Shown here in pieces: positions 42,212-51,423 of a stretch of 64,000 nucleotides of DNA; the first letter of the stretch is position 1, and each line of letters begins with the position of its first letter. Under the pieces are notes generated by a model, which was given only the letters and a program-made list of their open reading frames with translations, was not told the DNA's origin and did no database searches. Source of the DNA: Stenotrophomonas sp. Iso1 (GTDB lineage Bacteria; Pseudomonadota; Gammaproteobacteria; Xanthomonadales; Xanthomonadaceae). The stretch is from contig NZ_JAODBT010000001.1 in NCBI RefSeq assembly GCF_027497995.1, positions 1,700,488-1,764,487 of the forward strand, written 5' to 3'. The position numbers and the translations under genes were made by a program.

Positions 42212-42553
42212 TTAGAGTGACTTGCCGAGGCTGATCTTGCCGCCACGACGCGCAGGGCGGTTGAGGGCCTTGGACAAGCCGTCGGTCTTCATTGAGGCAA
42301 GGTGGATGTCGAATTCGGCCTGCAGTGTCTTCAGCGACTGCGCACGCTCGGCCGCCGTGGACGTGCTGTTGGCCTGGGCAACCAGCCGCTGGTATTCCTC
42401 AGCTGAGACCACGACCGCTTGCGGATGGTTGTGGTTGGTCACCACGATAGCGCCGCTCTTGGCCACCTTGCGCATCAATTCGGGCCAGCCCTTGGCTTTG
42501 ACGTCGCTGGCGGGCGTCTTTTCCAGATTGAGCAGGTTCAGTGAGAAGTCCAT
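42212..42553 (-). CDS. Phd/YefM family antitoxin
   Basis: A 113-residue protein with the Phd/YefM N-terminal DNA-binding fold (GWPELMRKVAKSGAIVVTNH then NHPQAVVVSAEEYQRLVAQ) and a charged C-terminal tail (KALNRPARRGGKISLGK) expected to bind the toxin. Phd antitoxins usually pair with Doc or RelE-type toxins; here the partner is a zeta-like kinase, a less usual combination. Confidence 0.85.
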   Translation of the reverse strand: MDFSLNLLNLEKTPASDVKAKGWPELMRKVAKSGAIVVTNHNHPQAVVVSAEEYQRLVAQANSTSTAAERAQSLKTLQAEFDIHLASMKTDGLSKALNRPARRGGKISLGKSL

Positions 42554-42594
42554 GGCAGGGTTCCGTCGGTGGGGCTGATTTGGAAGTTACGCCA

Positions 42595-42621
42595 AAATTA
42601 CCAATTTGGGAAATTTGTCCA
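42595..42621 (-). promoter_or_regulatory. Promoter with possible operator for the antitoxin-toxin pair
   Basis: On the minus strand TGGACA (42621-42616) and TAATTT (42600-42595) are 15 bases apart, and the palindrome AATTT-GGG-AAATT (42603-42615) lies between them. A dimeric antitoxin bound there would block the promoter. The spacing is short and the site is only inferred. Confidence 0.35.
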
Positions 42622-42670
42622 TTATTGCCATTAAGGCGAGGCTTTGCTTGCGAACCGGCTCCAACGCCAT

Positions 42671-42710
42671 AAAACAAAACGCCCAGTGCTATGCACCGGG
42701 CGTTTTTTTT
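42671..42710 (-). terminator. Terminator after rluB
   Basis: On the minus strand ACGCCCGGTGC and GCACTGGGCGT form a stem (one mismatch) around ATA, followed by TTTTGTTTT. On the opposite strand the same stem ends in eight T, so it can work in both directions. Confidence 0.85.
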
Positions 42711-42731
42711 CAGCTTGCTCGCAGGCTGATA

Positions 42732-44423
42732 TCAGCTGCCACGCGGGCCGCGGTTACCACCACCGCCGGGACGACCGCCGCCACCGGGGCGGCCACCGCC
42801 GCCCGGACGAGCTGCGCCACCCGGGCGATTGCCGCCGGGACGCGGGCCGCCGGAAGGACGACCGCCGGGGCCACTTGGACCACCCGGGCCACGATTGCCG
42901 CCACTCGGGCGGGCACTCGCCGGACGTGCGCCATACGGGCTGTAGCTCGGGGTAGCGTGGTCGGACGGGAAGCTCGGAGCATTGCCCGGATGACCGTAAG
43001 GCTTGCGCTGGCCCTGGCCAGCACCTGCGCCGCCAGCACCCTGCGGACGGCCTTGACCGCCTGCACCGGCGTAACCACCACCGCCCTGCGGACGACCCTG
43101 ACCCGGACCGCCACGACCAGGGCCTGCACCCGGCGCGCCGCCCGGACGCGGCTTGCCATACGGGCGCGCCTGACCTTCACCGGCTGGGCCGCGACCCGGA
43201 CCACGGTTACCACCCGGGCCGGCGTTGCGGTGGCCGCTCGGGCCGGTGCTCACGCCATCGGGCACATACCAGGTGCGGAATGCAGCGGGATTGCCGTCGG
43301 GCAGGCTGCGGTCGCCTGCGGGCTTGCGCTGCTTGAACGGACGCTGCGACTGCTTGGCTGCGGCATCGCCGCTGACCGTCAGGCCGCCCTTGTAGCCGCC
43401 GCCGGGCTTGCCGCCACGGCCACGGCCACGGTCTTCACGCACGGAGTCGAAGCGACGCAGTTCGCGGCCTTCGTCGGCGGTGCTGTGGCCATTGACGTAG
43501 GCATTGCCACGGCCGCCGTCGCGCGAGACACGCACGGTGGTCTTGGCAGCCCTGCGTTGGCCGATTACCGGCTGCAGGGTCAGAGCAGACGGGGTGCCTT
43601 CTTCCAACTTCAGCTGGGCGCGGAGCGCCTCAACCTGCGGGCTGGTCAGTTCCACCGACTTGCCGCGCATCAGTTCGCGCGGCAGCTCGATCTTGCCGTA
43701 ACGGGTGCGCTTGAGGCGGCTGACCTGGCAACCCTGCGATTCCCACAGGCGGCGCACTTCGCGGTTGCGGCCTTCCTTGACGACCACGCGGAACCAGTCG
43801 TGCGAGTCGGTGCCGCCGATGCGCTCGACTTCGTCGAACTTGGCGCCGCCGTCTTCCAGCAACACGCCGCGGCCGAGGCGCTCGATGATGGCGTCCGACA
43901 CCTTCTCTTCGCCTTCGGGGGCGCGCACGCGTACGACGTACTCGCGCTCGACTTCGAAGGACGGGTGCATCATGGCGTTGGCCAGCTCACCGTCGGTGGT
44001 TGCCAGCAACAGGCCGGTGGTGTTGATGTCCAGGCGACCGATGGCGATCCAGCGCGCGCCCTTGAGTGGCGGCAGCGCTTCGAAAACGGTCGGGCGGCCT
44101 TCGGGATCGTCACGCGTGGTGACTTCGCCTTCGGGCTTGTTGTAGATCAGTACGCGCGAGGGATCGGTCAGGGCGCTGGCAACGAAGCTGCGGCCATCCA
44201 GGTCGATCTTGTCGCCGCTCTTGACGGACATGCCGATCTGCGCGGTTTCACCGTTGACCTTGACCAGGCCATCAGCGATGCGCTGCTCCAGCGCGCGGCG
44301 CGAGCCCAGTCCGGCCTGGGCCAGGACCTTGTGCAGGCGCTCTTCGAGCTTGGGCTGTTCAGTGCCGGCTTCGCGCTTGAGCGAAAGCTTGTTCAACGTT
44401 GGTTTACGGGGGGTGTCACTCAT
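42732..44423 (-). CDS. rluB: 23S rRNA pseudouridine synthase RluB with a long Gly/Pro/Arg-rich tail
   Basis: RluB makes pseudouridine at position 2605 of 23S rRNA. The 563-residue protein has an S4 RNA-binding domain (residues about 26-75, RLHKVLAQAGLGSRRALEQR) and the RsuA-type catalytic domain with GRLDINTTG (D132), followed by about 250 residues rich in Gly, Pro, Arg and Gln that look disordered. E. coli RluB is about 290 residues. The ATG at 44423 overlaps the scpB stop by eight bases. Confidence 0.94.
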   Translation of the reverse strand: MSDTPRKPTLNKLSLKREAGTEQPKLEERLHKVLAQAGLGSRRALEQRIADGLVKVNGETAQIGMSVKSGDKIDLDGRSFVASALTDPSRVLIYNKPEGEVTTRDDPEGRPTVFEALPPLKGARWIAIGRLDINTTGLLLATTDGELANAMMHPSFEVEREYVVRVRAPEGEEKVSDAIIERLGRGVLLEDGGAKFDEVERIGGTDSHDWFRVVVKEGRNREVRRLWESQGCQVSRLKRTRYGKIELPRELMRGKSVELTSPQVEALRAQLKLEEGTPSALTLQPVIGQRRAAKTTVRVSRDGGRGNAYVNGHSTADEGRELRRFDSVREDRGRGRGGKPGGGYKGGLTVSGDAAAKQSQRPFKQRKPAGDRSLPDGNPAAFRTWYVPDGVSTGPSGHRNAGPGGNRGPGRGPAGEGQARPYGKPRPGGAPGAGPGRGGPGQGRPQGGGGYAGAGGQGRPQGAGGAGAGQGQRKPYGHPGNAPSFPSDHATPSYSPYGARPASARPSGGNRGPGGPSGPGGRPSGGPRPGGNRPGGAARPGGGGRPGGGGRPGGGGNRGPRGS

Positions 44424-45315
44424 CTGTTTTGCTCCGGCCGGCGTTTTCCGCGTCGGCCTCATGGTCGGAATCGGCTACGTCAACAGCCACGGTCGTCGTC
44501 GCGACGGCGTTGTTTTCAGTTTGTTCCACTTCCGCCGCGCGCTCTCCCGGCGCGGCGTCGGGTTCGCCCGTGAGGGCGGTGTCGGATGCGGCTGCTTCCA
44601 AATCCGGGGATTCGTCGTCAGCTGCGGTATCTGTGTTGTCTGATTCGCGTGGCTCGGCACCGTCATCGGGTGCGGCAGCGCCGGCGGTCAGTGGTGCTGC
44701 CGGTTGGCCGTCGCCATCCAGCGGGAGTTGCGGTTCCAGTTCGCCGATGTCGCGCAGTTCCGACAGCGGGGGTAATTCGTCCAGGCGCTTGAGCCCGAAG
44801 TAATCCAGGAAGCCCTTGGTGGTGCCGAACAAGGCCGGCTTGCCAGGGACGTCGCGGTGGCCGATGACCCGGATCCACTCGCGCTCTTCCAGCGCCTGGA
44901 TGATGTTGCTGCTCACTGCCACGCCGCGCACCTGTTCGATCTCGCCACGGGTGATGGGCTGGCGGTAGGCGATCAATGCCAGTGTTTCCAACGTGGCACG
45001 GGTATAGCGGGTCTTGCGTTCGGTCCAGAGCCTGGAAACCCAGCCATGCACTTCGCTGGTGATCTGGTAGCGGAAGCCAGAAGCCACTTCCACCAGCTCC
45101 ACGCCACGCTCGGTACAGGCGTCGCGCAGCAGTTCCAGTGCGCGCTCAACGCTGCCCGGAGGCGCGGGTGCGTCTTCCGGAAACAGGCCCTGCAACTGCG
45201 ACAGTGTCAGCGGCTGGCTGGACGCCAGCAGGGCACCTTCGACAATGCGGTTGATCAGCGGTTGATCCATGCGTTGGTCTGGTTGGTCAGGCGGGATCGG
45301 AGGCGTCGGCGTCAT
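44416..45315 (-). CDS. scpB: Segregation and condensation protein ScpB
   Basis: ScpB is a winged-helix partner of ScpA and Smc in chromosome compaction. The 299-residue protein has the core at about 15-190 (YTRATLETLALIAYRQPITR, FGTTKGFLDYFGL) and an acidic, Ala-rich tail of about 100 residues. ATG at 45315 overlaps scpA by 29 bases; ATG at 45270 (MDQPLINRIV) would give 284 residues and start right at the conserved core. The start is not settled. Confidence 0.92.
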   Translation of the reverse strand: MTPTPPIPPDQPDQRMDQPLINRIVEGALLASSQPLTLSQLQGLFPEDAPAPPGSVERALELLRDACTERGVELVEVASGFRYQITSEVHGWVSRLWTERKTRYTRATLETLALIAYRQPITRGEIEQVRGVAVSSNIIQALEEREWIRVIGHRDVPGKPALFGTTKGFLDYFGLKRLDELPPLSELRDIGELEPQLPLDGDGQPAAPLTAGAAAPDDGAEPRESDNTDTAADDESPDLEAAASDTALTGEPDAAPGERAAEVEQTENNAVATTTVAVDVADSDHEADAENAGRSKTDE

Positions 45316-46189
45316 CGAACTCGCTGGAGAAGGCCAGCGGTGCGTTGGTGTTGCCGGAAGCCAGGGACTTCACATAGATAGTAGCGAGCGAGGTTTCCTG
45401 CACGATGTCCAGCAGTTGCTCCTTGGCCAGTTCCAGCATGGCCAGGAAGGTCACCAGAACGCCGAGCTTGCCTTCCTCTGCGGTGAACAAGGTTTCAAAG
45501 CGGTAGAACTTGCCATCTTCCAACTGGCTGAGGATGTCGCCCATACGTTGGCGCACACTCAGCGCCTCACGTTTGATGGCGTGCCCACTGAACAGCTCAG
45601 CGCGCTTGAGCACGTCATGCAGCGCCAGCAGCATTTCCTTCAAATCCACCGGTGGCGGCAGCTTCACGGCAATGCGTTCCGGCACGAAGGCCGTTGCCAC
45701 GCTGGTGTCGCGGTCTTGCCGGGGCAGGGTGTCGATGTCCTCGGCAGCCTGTTTGAAGCGTTCGTATTCCTGCAGACGACGTACCAGCTCCGCACGAGGA
45801 TCGGCTTCATCGCCTTCCACGCTTGGCGGCCGTGGCAGCAGCATGCGCGATTTGATCTCGGCAAGCATGGCGGCCATGACCAGGTATTCGGCTGCCAACT
45901 CGAAGCGCAGCTCCTGCATCACATTGATGTATTCAACGTATTGCTTAGTGATCTCGGCGACCGGGATATCCAGGATGTCCAGGTTCTGCCGGCGGATCAG
46001 GTACAGCAGCAAGTCCAGCGGGCCTTCAAATGCATCCAGAATTACTTCCAGCGCGTCCGGCGGAATGTACAGATCCTGTGGGATCTGCAGTACCGGCTGG
46101 CCATGCACCATCGCCAGCGGCATTTCCTGCTGCTGCGGTATGTGGGGCGGCGCTGGCGGGTTCGCGTCGTGCGCGAGTTCGGAAGTCAT
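45287..46189 (-). CDS. scpA: Segregation and condensation protein ScpA
   Basis: The 300-residue kleisin that links ScpB to Smc. It shows FEGPLDLLLYLIRRQNLDILDI near residue 55 and the LVMAAMLAEIKSRMLLPRP helix of the family, with the C-terminal winged helix at about 220-285. It is the first of scpA-scpB-rluB. Confidence 0.95.
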   Translation of the reverse strand: MTSELAHDANPPAPPHIPQQQEMPLAMVHGQPVLQIPQDLYIPPDALEVILDAFEGPLDLLLYLIRRQNLDILDIPVAEITKQYVEYINVMQELRFELAAEYLVMAAMLAEIKSRMLLPRPPSVEGDEADPRAELVRRLQEYERFKQAAEDIDTLPRQDRDTSVATAFVPERIAVKLPPPVDLKEMLLALHDVLKRAELFSGHAIKREALSVRQRMGDILSQLEDGKFYRFETLFTAEEGKLGVLVTFLAMLELAKEQLLDIVQETSLATIYVKSLASGNTNAPLAFSSEFDDADASDPA

Positions 46190-46531
46190 CAGGTCGACAT
46201 CGGGTGTTGCGAGCCGTACGCATCCCGGATTTCCGCCCGGTAGGGTTCAGCGCTGGTATTGCGAGCCATGCACGCTTGTCTGGCGCGCTTCTTCCATACA
46301 TGAACAACAAGGCGCACCGCGAGGGGCGGTAACGTCATTACGAGGAGGTCGTCTACGCGATCCGGGAAGAGATCTGCTTCGGTCAATCGGCGGGACTGGG
46401 GCCAGCCACCGAACCGAGCCGCTACAGGCCGGCTGCGTGCAATAGCGCAAAGAGTAATCGCCAGAACCGGCCGGTGTCCAGCCTTGTGGGGCTAGACTTG
46501 TCTCCGATCCATTCAGCGGACAAGGAGATAG
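46190..46531. other. Divergent intergenic region between scpA and the YciI-like gene
   Basis: No certain gene. A minus-strand frame from 46338 (ATG) or 46386 (TTG) ends with a TGA whose last base is shared with the scpA ATG (TGATG), giving at most 65 residues, MTEADLFPDRVDD... with no recognised family and no Shine-Dalgarno. A TAGACT element near 46492 may serve the plus-strand gene. Confidence 0.4.
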
Positions 46532-46837
46532 ATGCCCGTGTGGTACGTGATTGAAGGCTATGACGGCCAGCAGGTGCTGGCTGCGCGCATGCAGGCCAGG
46601 GCCGCCCATTTGGACCGGTTGAAGGCATTGCTTGACCAGGGAAGACTACTTTTGGCTGGGCCTTGTCCTGCCATTGACGCCGAAGACCCGGGCGAAGCCG
46701 GCTTCAGCGGCAGCGTGGTGATTGCTGAATTTGACGATCTCCAAGCCGCCAGAGCCTGGGCCGATGCCGATCCTTATGTCGCGGCCGGCGTTTATGTGAG
46801 GGTGGATGTACGCCCGTTCCGCAAGGTGTTGCCATGA
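46532..46837 (+). CDS. YciI family protein
   Basis: A 101-residue protein with the YciI features: a conserved histidine in [18 protein letters not shown] and the [11 protein letters not shown] segment. AAGGAGATAG precedes the ATG directly. YciI proteins are small dimeric ferredoxin-like folds whose activity is mostly unknown. Its stop overlaps the next start (ATGA), so it is coupled to a BolA-like gene, an arrangement seen in other gammaproteobacteria. Confidence 0.9.
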   Translation: MPVWYVIEGYDGQQVLAARMQARAAHLDRLKALLDQGRLLLAGPCPAIDAEDPGEAGFSGSVVIAEFDDLQAARAWADADPYVAAGVYVRVDVRPFRKVLP

Positions 46838-47112
46838 ATCGGGTGGAACAGATCCGCGCCGCGCTGCTGGCAGCCCTTGCCCCCAAGCTGCTGGAGGTGG
46901 AAGACGACAGCCATCGCCACGCTGGCCATGCCGGGGCCCGTGACGGGCGCGGCCACTTCAATGTGGTCGTGGTGAGCGAGGTCTTTGCCGGCAAGGCGCC
47001 GTTGGCGCGACATCGCGCGGTTTATGCGGCGCTGGGGACGATGATGGAGACAGATATTCATGCGCTGTCGATCAAAGCGCTGACGCCGGGGGAGCATGCA
47101 GGCGGCGCGTAA
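46834..47112 (+). CDS. BolA family protein
   Basis: The 92-residue protein has the BolA class II KH-like fold with [28 protein letters not shown] and RHRAVYAAL segments, including the histidines used to bind shared Fe-S clusters with monothiol glutaredoxins. The ATG overlaps the YciI stop. Confidence 0.92.
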   Translation: MNRVEQIRAALLAALAPKLLEVEDDSHRHAGHAGARDGRGHFNVVVVSEVFAGKAPLARHRAVYAALGTMMETDIHALSIKALTPGEHAGGA

Positions 47113-47195
47113 GCCCGCTTGTCCCGCGATCCGCGCGGACAGGGAATGTCCTGTCATGGCCCAGTGCAGCATGACAAACGGTTTACAGATGCAAT

Positions 47196-47209
47196 TGAAA
47201 ACGTTTACA
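47196..47209. promoter_or_regulatory. LacI-type operator before the regulator gene
   Basis: TGAAAACGTTTACA is a near-perfect palindrome around ACGT, of the type bound by LacI/GalR regulators. A related sequence, TGACAAACGGTTTACA at 47172-47187, lies 8 bases upstream. They are 27 bases before the gene for a LacI-family regulator, so autoregulation is likely. No similar site was seen before the TonB receptor. Confidence 0.55.
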
Positions 47210-47235
47210 TTCCGCGCAACCGTGCTGCGGAGGGC

Positions 47236-48261
47236 ATGACGGTGGCAAAAACGGCGATCACCATCAAGGATGTTGCCCGCGAGGCGAACGTCTCCGTTGC
47301 TACCGTGTCCCGTGCCCTCAATGGGCATGACAATGTCGCGCAGGCCGTGCGCACACGGGTGCTGGAAGTCGCCAACCGGCTGCGCTACACGCCGCATGCC
47401 GCCGCCCGCAGCCTGAGCAGCCGCAGCACCCAGACCGTCGGCGTGGTGCTGCCGGATCTGCATGGCGAGTTCTTTTCCGAATTGATGCGCGGTATCGACG
47501 ATGTGGCCAGTGCCCACCGCCGGCACCTGCTGGTGTCCAGTTATCACGGTGACCCGCAACAACAGCGCACGGTGCTGCAGACGATGCGTGGTCGCGTGGA
47601 CGGCCTGCTGCTGCTCTCGCCTTATGCCGGTGATACCAGCTTCCTGTTGGAAAGCTTGCCTACGGGCATTCCGACGGTGTTGATCAACACGCCTTTGGCT
47701 GACAGCCAGTACGCGGTGTTCAGCATTGATGACCATGCGGGCGCTGTGGCGATGACCGAGCATCTGCTGGCTCAAGGCCATCGCCGCATCGCGTTCATCG
47801 GCGGCCCGGCGCAGAACCACGACGCACAGGAGCGCCTGCGTGGCTTCCGCGACGCCATGGCGGCACAGGCCGGCGGCAGCGAGGCAATTGAACTGTCCGG
47901 CAACTTTGACGAGGCCAGCGGACACCGCGCTGGCATGGCCTTGCTGAAGCGCGAAACCCTGCCCGACGCGGTGTTTGCCGCCAACGACATGATGGCGCTG
48001 GGATGCCTGTATGCGTTCGCCCATGCCGGCGTGCGCGTGCCGGAACAAGTGGCGTTGGCCGGCTTCGATGACATCCCGCTCGCACGCTTTGTTCACCCTT
48101 CCTTGACGACGATGCAGGTGAGCATCGCTGAGCTGGGAGAAAAAGCGATGCGGCAATTGATACAACAGATAGACGATGAAGACGCCAGCGAAATGCATGG
48201 CGTCACCCTGACTCCCAGCCTGGTCGTGCGTGATTCGACCGCAGCCCGTGGCCCCTCCTGA
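47236..48261 (+). CDS. LacI family transcriptional regulator of the glycan locus
   Basis: The 341-residue protein has a LacI helix-turn-helix (ITIKDVAREANVSVATVSRA, residues 7-26, followed by LNGHDNV and the RYTPHAAARSLSS hinge) and a periplasmic-binding-protein-like effector domain. GGAGG lies 6 bases before the ATG at 47236; the frame is open upstream but has no support. It is upstream of and collinear with the TonB receptor and glycoside hydrolase genes, so it probably senses a sugar from that glycan. Confidence 0.92.
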   Translation: MTVAKTAITIKDVAREANVSVATVSRALNGHDNVAQAVRTRVLEVANRLRYTPHAAARSLSSRSTQTVGVVLPDLHGEFFSELMRGIDDVASAHRRHLLVSSYHGDPQQQRTVLQTMRGRVDGLLLLSPYAGDTSFLLESLPTGIPTVLINTPLADSQYAVFSIDDHAGAVAMTEHLLAQGHRRIAFIGGPAQNHDAQERLRGFRDAMAAQAGGSEAIELSGNFDEASGHRAGMALLKRETLPDAVFAANDMMALGCLYAFAHAGVRVPEQVALAGFDDIPLARFVHPSLTTMQVSIAELGEKAMRQLIQQIDDEDASEMHGVTLTPSLVVRDSTAARGPS

Positions 48262-48343
48262 CCCCGTGAGCGCACCGGGACATCCCCCTTTAAATCCGAT
48301 TTCCTGGCAGTGCCGACGCTGCCACCGAGGAGAGAGTTGAATC

Positions 48344-51313
48344 ATGAGAACTGACCCATTGAAGAACGCCCCGCAGCGCAAGTTGCTCTGCTGCGCATTG
48401 GCTGGCTGCCTGTTGTTGGGCGCCGCCCCCGCATTTGCTCAGAGCACTGGCGCCACCATCCGTGGTCAGGTGACGACGGATTCAACGCCGGCCGCGCAAG
48501 CGCAGATAACCGCCACCAATACCGCCACCGGCCTGAGCCGCAGCGTACAGAGCACTGCCAGTGGCGGTTATTCGCTGGCCGGCCTGCCGCCAGGCACCTA
48601 CCGGGTTGATGTCAATGCTGGGGGCAAAACCAGTACCCAGAACATCACTGTGCAGGTGGGCCAAACCGCCACCGTAAACCTGGGTGTGGGCGGCGTGAGC
48701 GAAACCGCACAGGGTGGGGCGGCGACCACGTTGGATGCGGTGCAGGTAACCGCGCAGGCGCCGATCGAGACCAAAACCTCGGAAATCGCTACCTACATCA
48801 CGCCGCAGCAGATCCAGGCATTGCCGCAGGGCACGCGCAACTTCCTGGCCTTTGCCGACACCGTGCCGGGCATGGCCTTCGAGCAGAACCCGTCCAATGG
48901 TTCGACCAAGCTGCGTGGCGGCGTGCAGAGCGCCAACAACGTCAACGTCTACATCGACGGCGTCGGCCAAAAGAACTATGTCACCCAGGGCGGCATCACC
49001 GGCCAGGACGCGAGCCGCGGCAACCCGTTCCCGCAGCTGGCCATTGGTGAGTACAAGGTCATCACCTCCAACTACAAGGCCGAGTACGACCAGATCAGCT
49101 CAGCGGCGGTGACGGCGGTGACCAAATCCGGCACCAATGAGTTCAAGGGTTCGTTTTTCTGGGACTACACCAACCAGGATTGGCGTGAACCGCGCGAGAG
49201 CGAGAAGAATGGCGTCGGCAAAACCCGTTCCGGCGAGAAACAGTACGGCGCTTCTTTTGGTGGCCCGATCATCCAGGACAAAGCGCACTTCTTCGTTACC
49301 TACGAGGGCAAGGAATACAACGCGCCGCAGGATCTGAAACCGGGCGAAGGCCGCTTGCCAGGTGACCTGCCGCAGGCGTGGCGCGACCAACTGGGCGCGA
49401 CCGCAACGCCGTTCAAGGAAGACCTGTACTTCGGCAAGCTGGATTGGTCGATCAACGACGAGAACCTGGTCGAGTTGACCTACAAGCGCCGTGAGGAAAG
49501 CGAGATCGGCAACGTCGGCGGGCAGAGTGCACGTAGTTACGGCACTGATACCGGTGTTGAGGAAGATCGCTACGACCTGCGCTGGCAGTATTCCAGCGCC
49601 AACTGGCTCAACGATGCTCACCTGACCTATGAGAAGGCGTTCTGGACCAAGGCGCCGATTAATTTCGGCAACGGCCGGGTGCTCACCGATGGCAGTGGCG
49701 ACGATGGCAAGCAGATCTACCGCATCGGCGGCGGTGAAGGTGGCCTGCAGGACAAGGGGCAGAAGGGCTGGTCGTTCCAGAACGACACCACCTTCTTCGG
49801 CTGGGAAGGCCACACGATCAAGTTTGGTGTGAAGTACAAGCAGGTCGACCTGGATACCACCGAGCAACAGCCCTATAACCCGCAGTTTTACTACGACATC
49901 CACCAGGGCGGCGACGTGCCGTACTTCGTGCGCTTCGGCAGCCCGGCCGTGGGTACTGGTGGCGGTGCGGTCACGTCCAAGAACAAGCAGTTCGGGCTCT
50001 ATATCCAGGATGACTGGGAAGTCACCGATCGTTTGACGCTGAATCTGGGCTTGCGCTGGGACTACGAAAAGACGCCGTCCTACCTGGACTACACCACCGC
50101 ACCAGATGTGCTGGCATCACTGGCGACCGTTGACACCAATGCCGGCGCCGCGCCGGGACAAACCTACGCGCAGACGCTGGCGCGGGGTGGCATCGACATC
50201 AATCGCTACATCAGCACCGGCAACAATCGCAAAGCCTTCAAGGATGCGATCCAGCCGCGTGTGGGCTTCTCCTTTGACCTGACCGGTGACGAGCGGCATG
50301 TGGTGTTCGGCGGCATTGGCCGTTCCTACGACCGCAACCTGTTCGATTACGTGCAGCTGGAACGCAGCAAGGCCTCGTTCCCGACCCGCCGCTTCAAGAT
50401 CAACTCGCCGGGTCATGCCTGTGCCGTGGGGAATGATTGCTTGGATTGGAATCCGCAACTGCTGGATCGCGATTACCTGACGTCGCTGGTCAACGCGACC
50501 GAGGCGGGCCGTGAAGTGTGGATGTTCGACAACGCGTTGAAGACGCCGTATTCGGATCAGATCAGCTTGGGCATCCGCAACAGCTTCAACCTGGGCGGGC
50601 TGGATTGGAACAGCTCGACCACGCTGCAGCACACCCGCTACAAGGACGGCCTGCTGATCTCGCGCGGCAATCGCTACGGCGATGGTGGGGCGTATGCGCC
50701 CAATGGCAGTCCGTGGCCCGCACCGGGCCTACCGGGGCTGGGCAGCCTGATTGTGGCCACCAATGGTTTTGAGTCGAAGAGCACCGCGTTGCTGCTGAGC
50801 CTGGACAAGCCATACACGGCCGAGAGTCCGTGGAACTTCAACGTGGCTTACACGCTCACCGATGCCAAGCAGAACATCCATGAGAAGGACCCGGTGTATG
50901 GCTGGTACTTCCAGGGTGGTGGCTGGTATGACGGCGCATGGACGCCGCGTCATCGTCTGGTGGTCAGTGGCTTCACTGACCTGCCGTGGGGCATGAGCGT
51001 GTCAGGCAAGTTGACCTTGGCCAGCAAGATCAAGCGTTGGGATATCGATGGCACCGCAGCCTTCGGTGGCTATGAGCGCCCGCATAGCTGGGAGCCGGAT
51101 GGTTCGTTGGGCTTCAAGCAATTCGACATGTCGCTGACCAAGACCTGGGACACCGGCACCGACCTGAAACTGAAGGTGCGCGCCGACATTCTCAATGCCT
51201 TCAACTGGACCAACTGGGGCGGTTACGGCATCAACTGGGATACCAATGTGGTGAGCAGTTGGGATCAGTTCCAGACCCGCACCTTCAAGCTGTCGTTCGG
51301 CCTGGATTGGTGA
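48344..51313 (+). CDS. TonB-dependent receptor with N-terminal carboxypeptidase-regulatory-like domain
   Basis: A 989-residue outer-membrane receptor. It has a signal peptide (residues 1-32), a beta-sandwich CarbopepD_reg-like domain (about 34-110, GQVTTDSTPAAQAQITATN), a TonB box (LDAVQVTA at about 130), the plug and a beta-barrel that ends in the C-terminal tryptophan (SFGLDW). This architecture is common to receptors for large sugars in Xanthomonadaceae. It is 82 bases after the LacI regulator, followed by a terminator-like hairpin and then the hydrolase genes. Ligand unknown. Confidence 0.93.
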   Translation: MRTDPLKNAPQRKLLCCALAGCLLLGAAPAFAQSTGATIRGQVTTDSTPAAQAQITATNTATGLSRSVQSTASGGYSLAGLPPGTYRVDVNAGGKTSTQNITVQVGQTATVNLGVGGVSETAQGGAATTLDAVQVTAQAPIETKTSEIATYITPQQIQALPQGTRNFLAFADTVPGMAFEQNPSNGSTKLRGGVQSANNVNVYIDGVGQKNYVTQGGITGQDASRGNPFPQLAIGEYKVITSNYKAEYDQISSAAVTAVTKSGTNEFKGSFFWDYTNQDWREPRESEKNGVGKTRSGEKQYGASFGGPIIQDKAHFFVTYEGKEYNAPQDLKPGEGRLPGDLPQAWRDQLGATATPFKEDLYFGKLDWSINDENLVELTYKRREESEIGNVGGQSARSYGTDTGVEEDRYDLRWQYSSANWLNDAHLTYEKAFWTKAPINFGNGRVLTDGSGDDGKQIYRIGGGEGGLQDKGQKGWSFQNDTTFFGWEGHTIKFGVKYKQVDLDTTEQQPYNPQFYYDIHQGGDVPYFVRFGSPAVGTGGGAVTSKNKQFGLYIQDDWEVTDRLTLNLGLRWDYEKTPSYLDYTTAPDVLASLATVDTNAGAAPGQTYAQTLARGGIDINRYISTGNNRKAFKDAIQPRVGFSFDLTGDERHVVFGGIGRSYDRNLFDYVQLERSKASFPTRRFKINSPGHACAVGNDCLDWNPQLLDRDYLTSLVNATEAGREVWMFDNALKTPYSDQISLGIRNSFNLGGLDWNSSTTLQHTRYKDGLLISRGNRYGDGGAYAPNGSPWPAPGLPGLGSLIVATNGFESKSTALLLSLDKPYTAESPWNFNVAYTLTDAKQNIHEKDPVYGWYFQGGGWYDGAWTPRHRLVVSGFTDLPWGMSVSGKLTLASKIKRWDIDGTAAFGGYERPHSWEPDGSLGFKQFDMSLTKTWDTGTDLKLKVRADILNAFNWTNWGGYGINWDTNVVSSWDQFQTRTFKLSFGLDW

Positions 51314-51320
51314 GTGATTT

Positions 51321-51349
51321 GCCCCGGCCGCCACTTTCGCGGCCGGGGC
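51321..51349 (+). terminator. Hairpin after the TonB-receptor gene
   Basis: GCCCCGGCCGC pairs perfectly with GCGGCCGGGGC around a seven-base loop, 7 bases after the stop. There is no long T tract (ATGGTTGTTCT follows), so it may stop transcription partly, or protect the receptor mRNA and leave the downstream genes expressed less. Confidence 0.6.
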
Positions 51350-51423
51350 ATGGTTGTTCTGCAGTGTTCCTTGTCACCTGAGGGTGGCAACCTGATTTCT
51401 TATTCATGGATGTCGTCTTGAGC

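Noticed and set aside
42606-44573. A 655-codon open frame on the plus strand, rich in Ala, Thr and Arg
   Set aside because: It is antisense to rluB; its repetitive composition is the reverse of the Gly/Pro/Arg tail codons.
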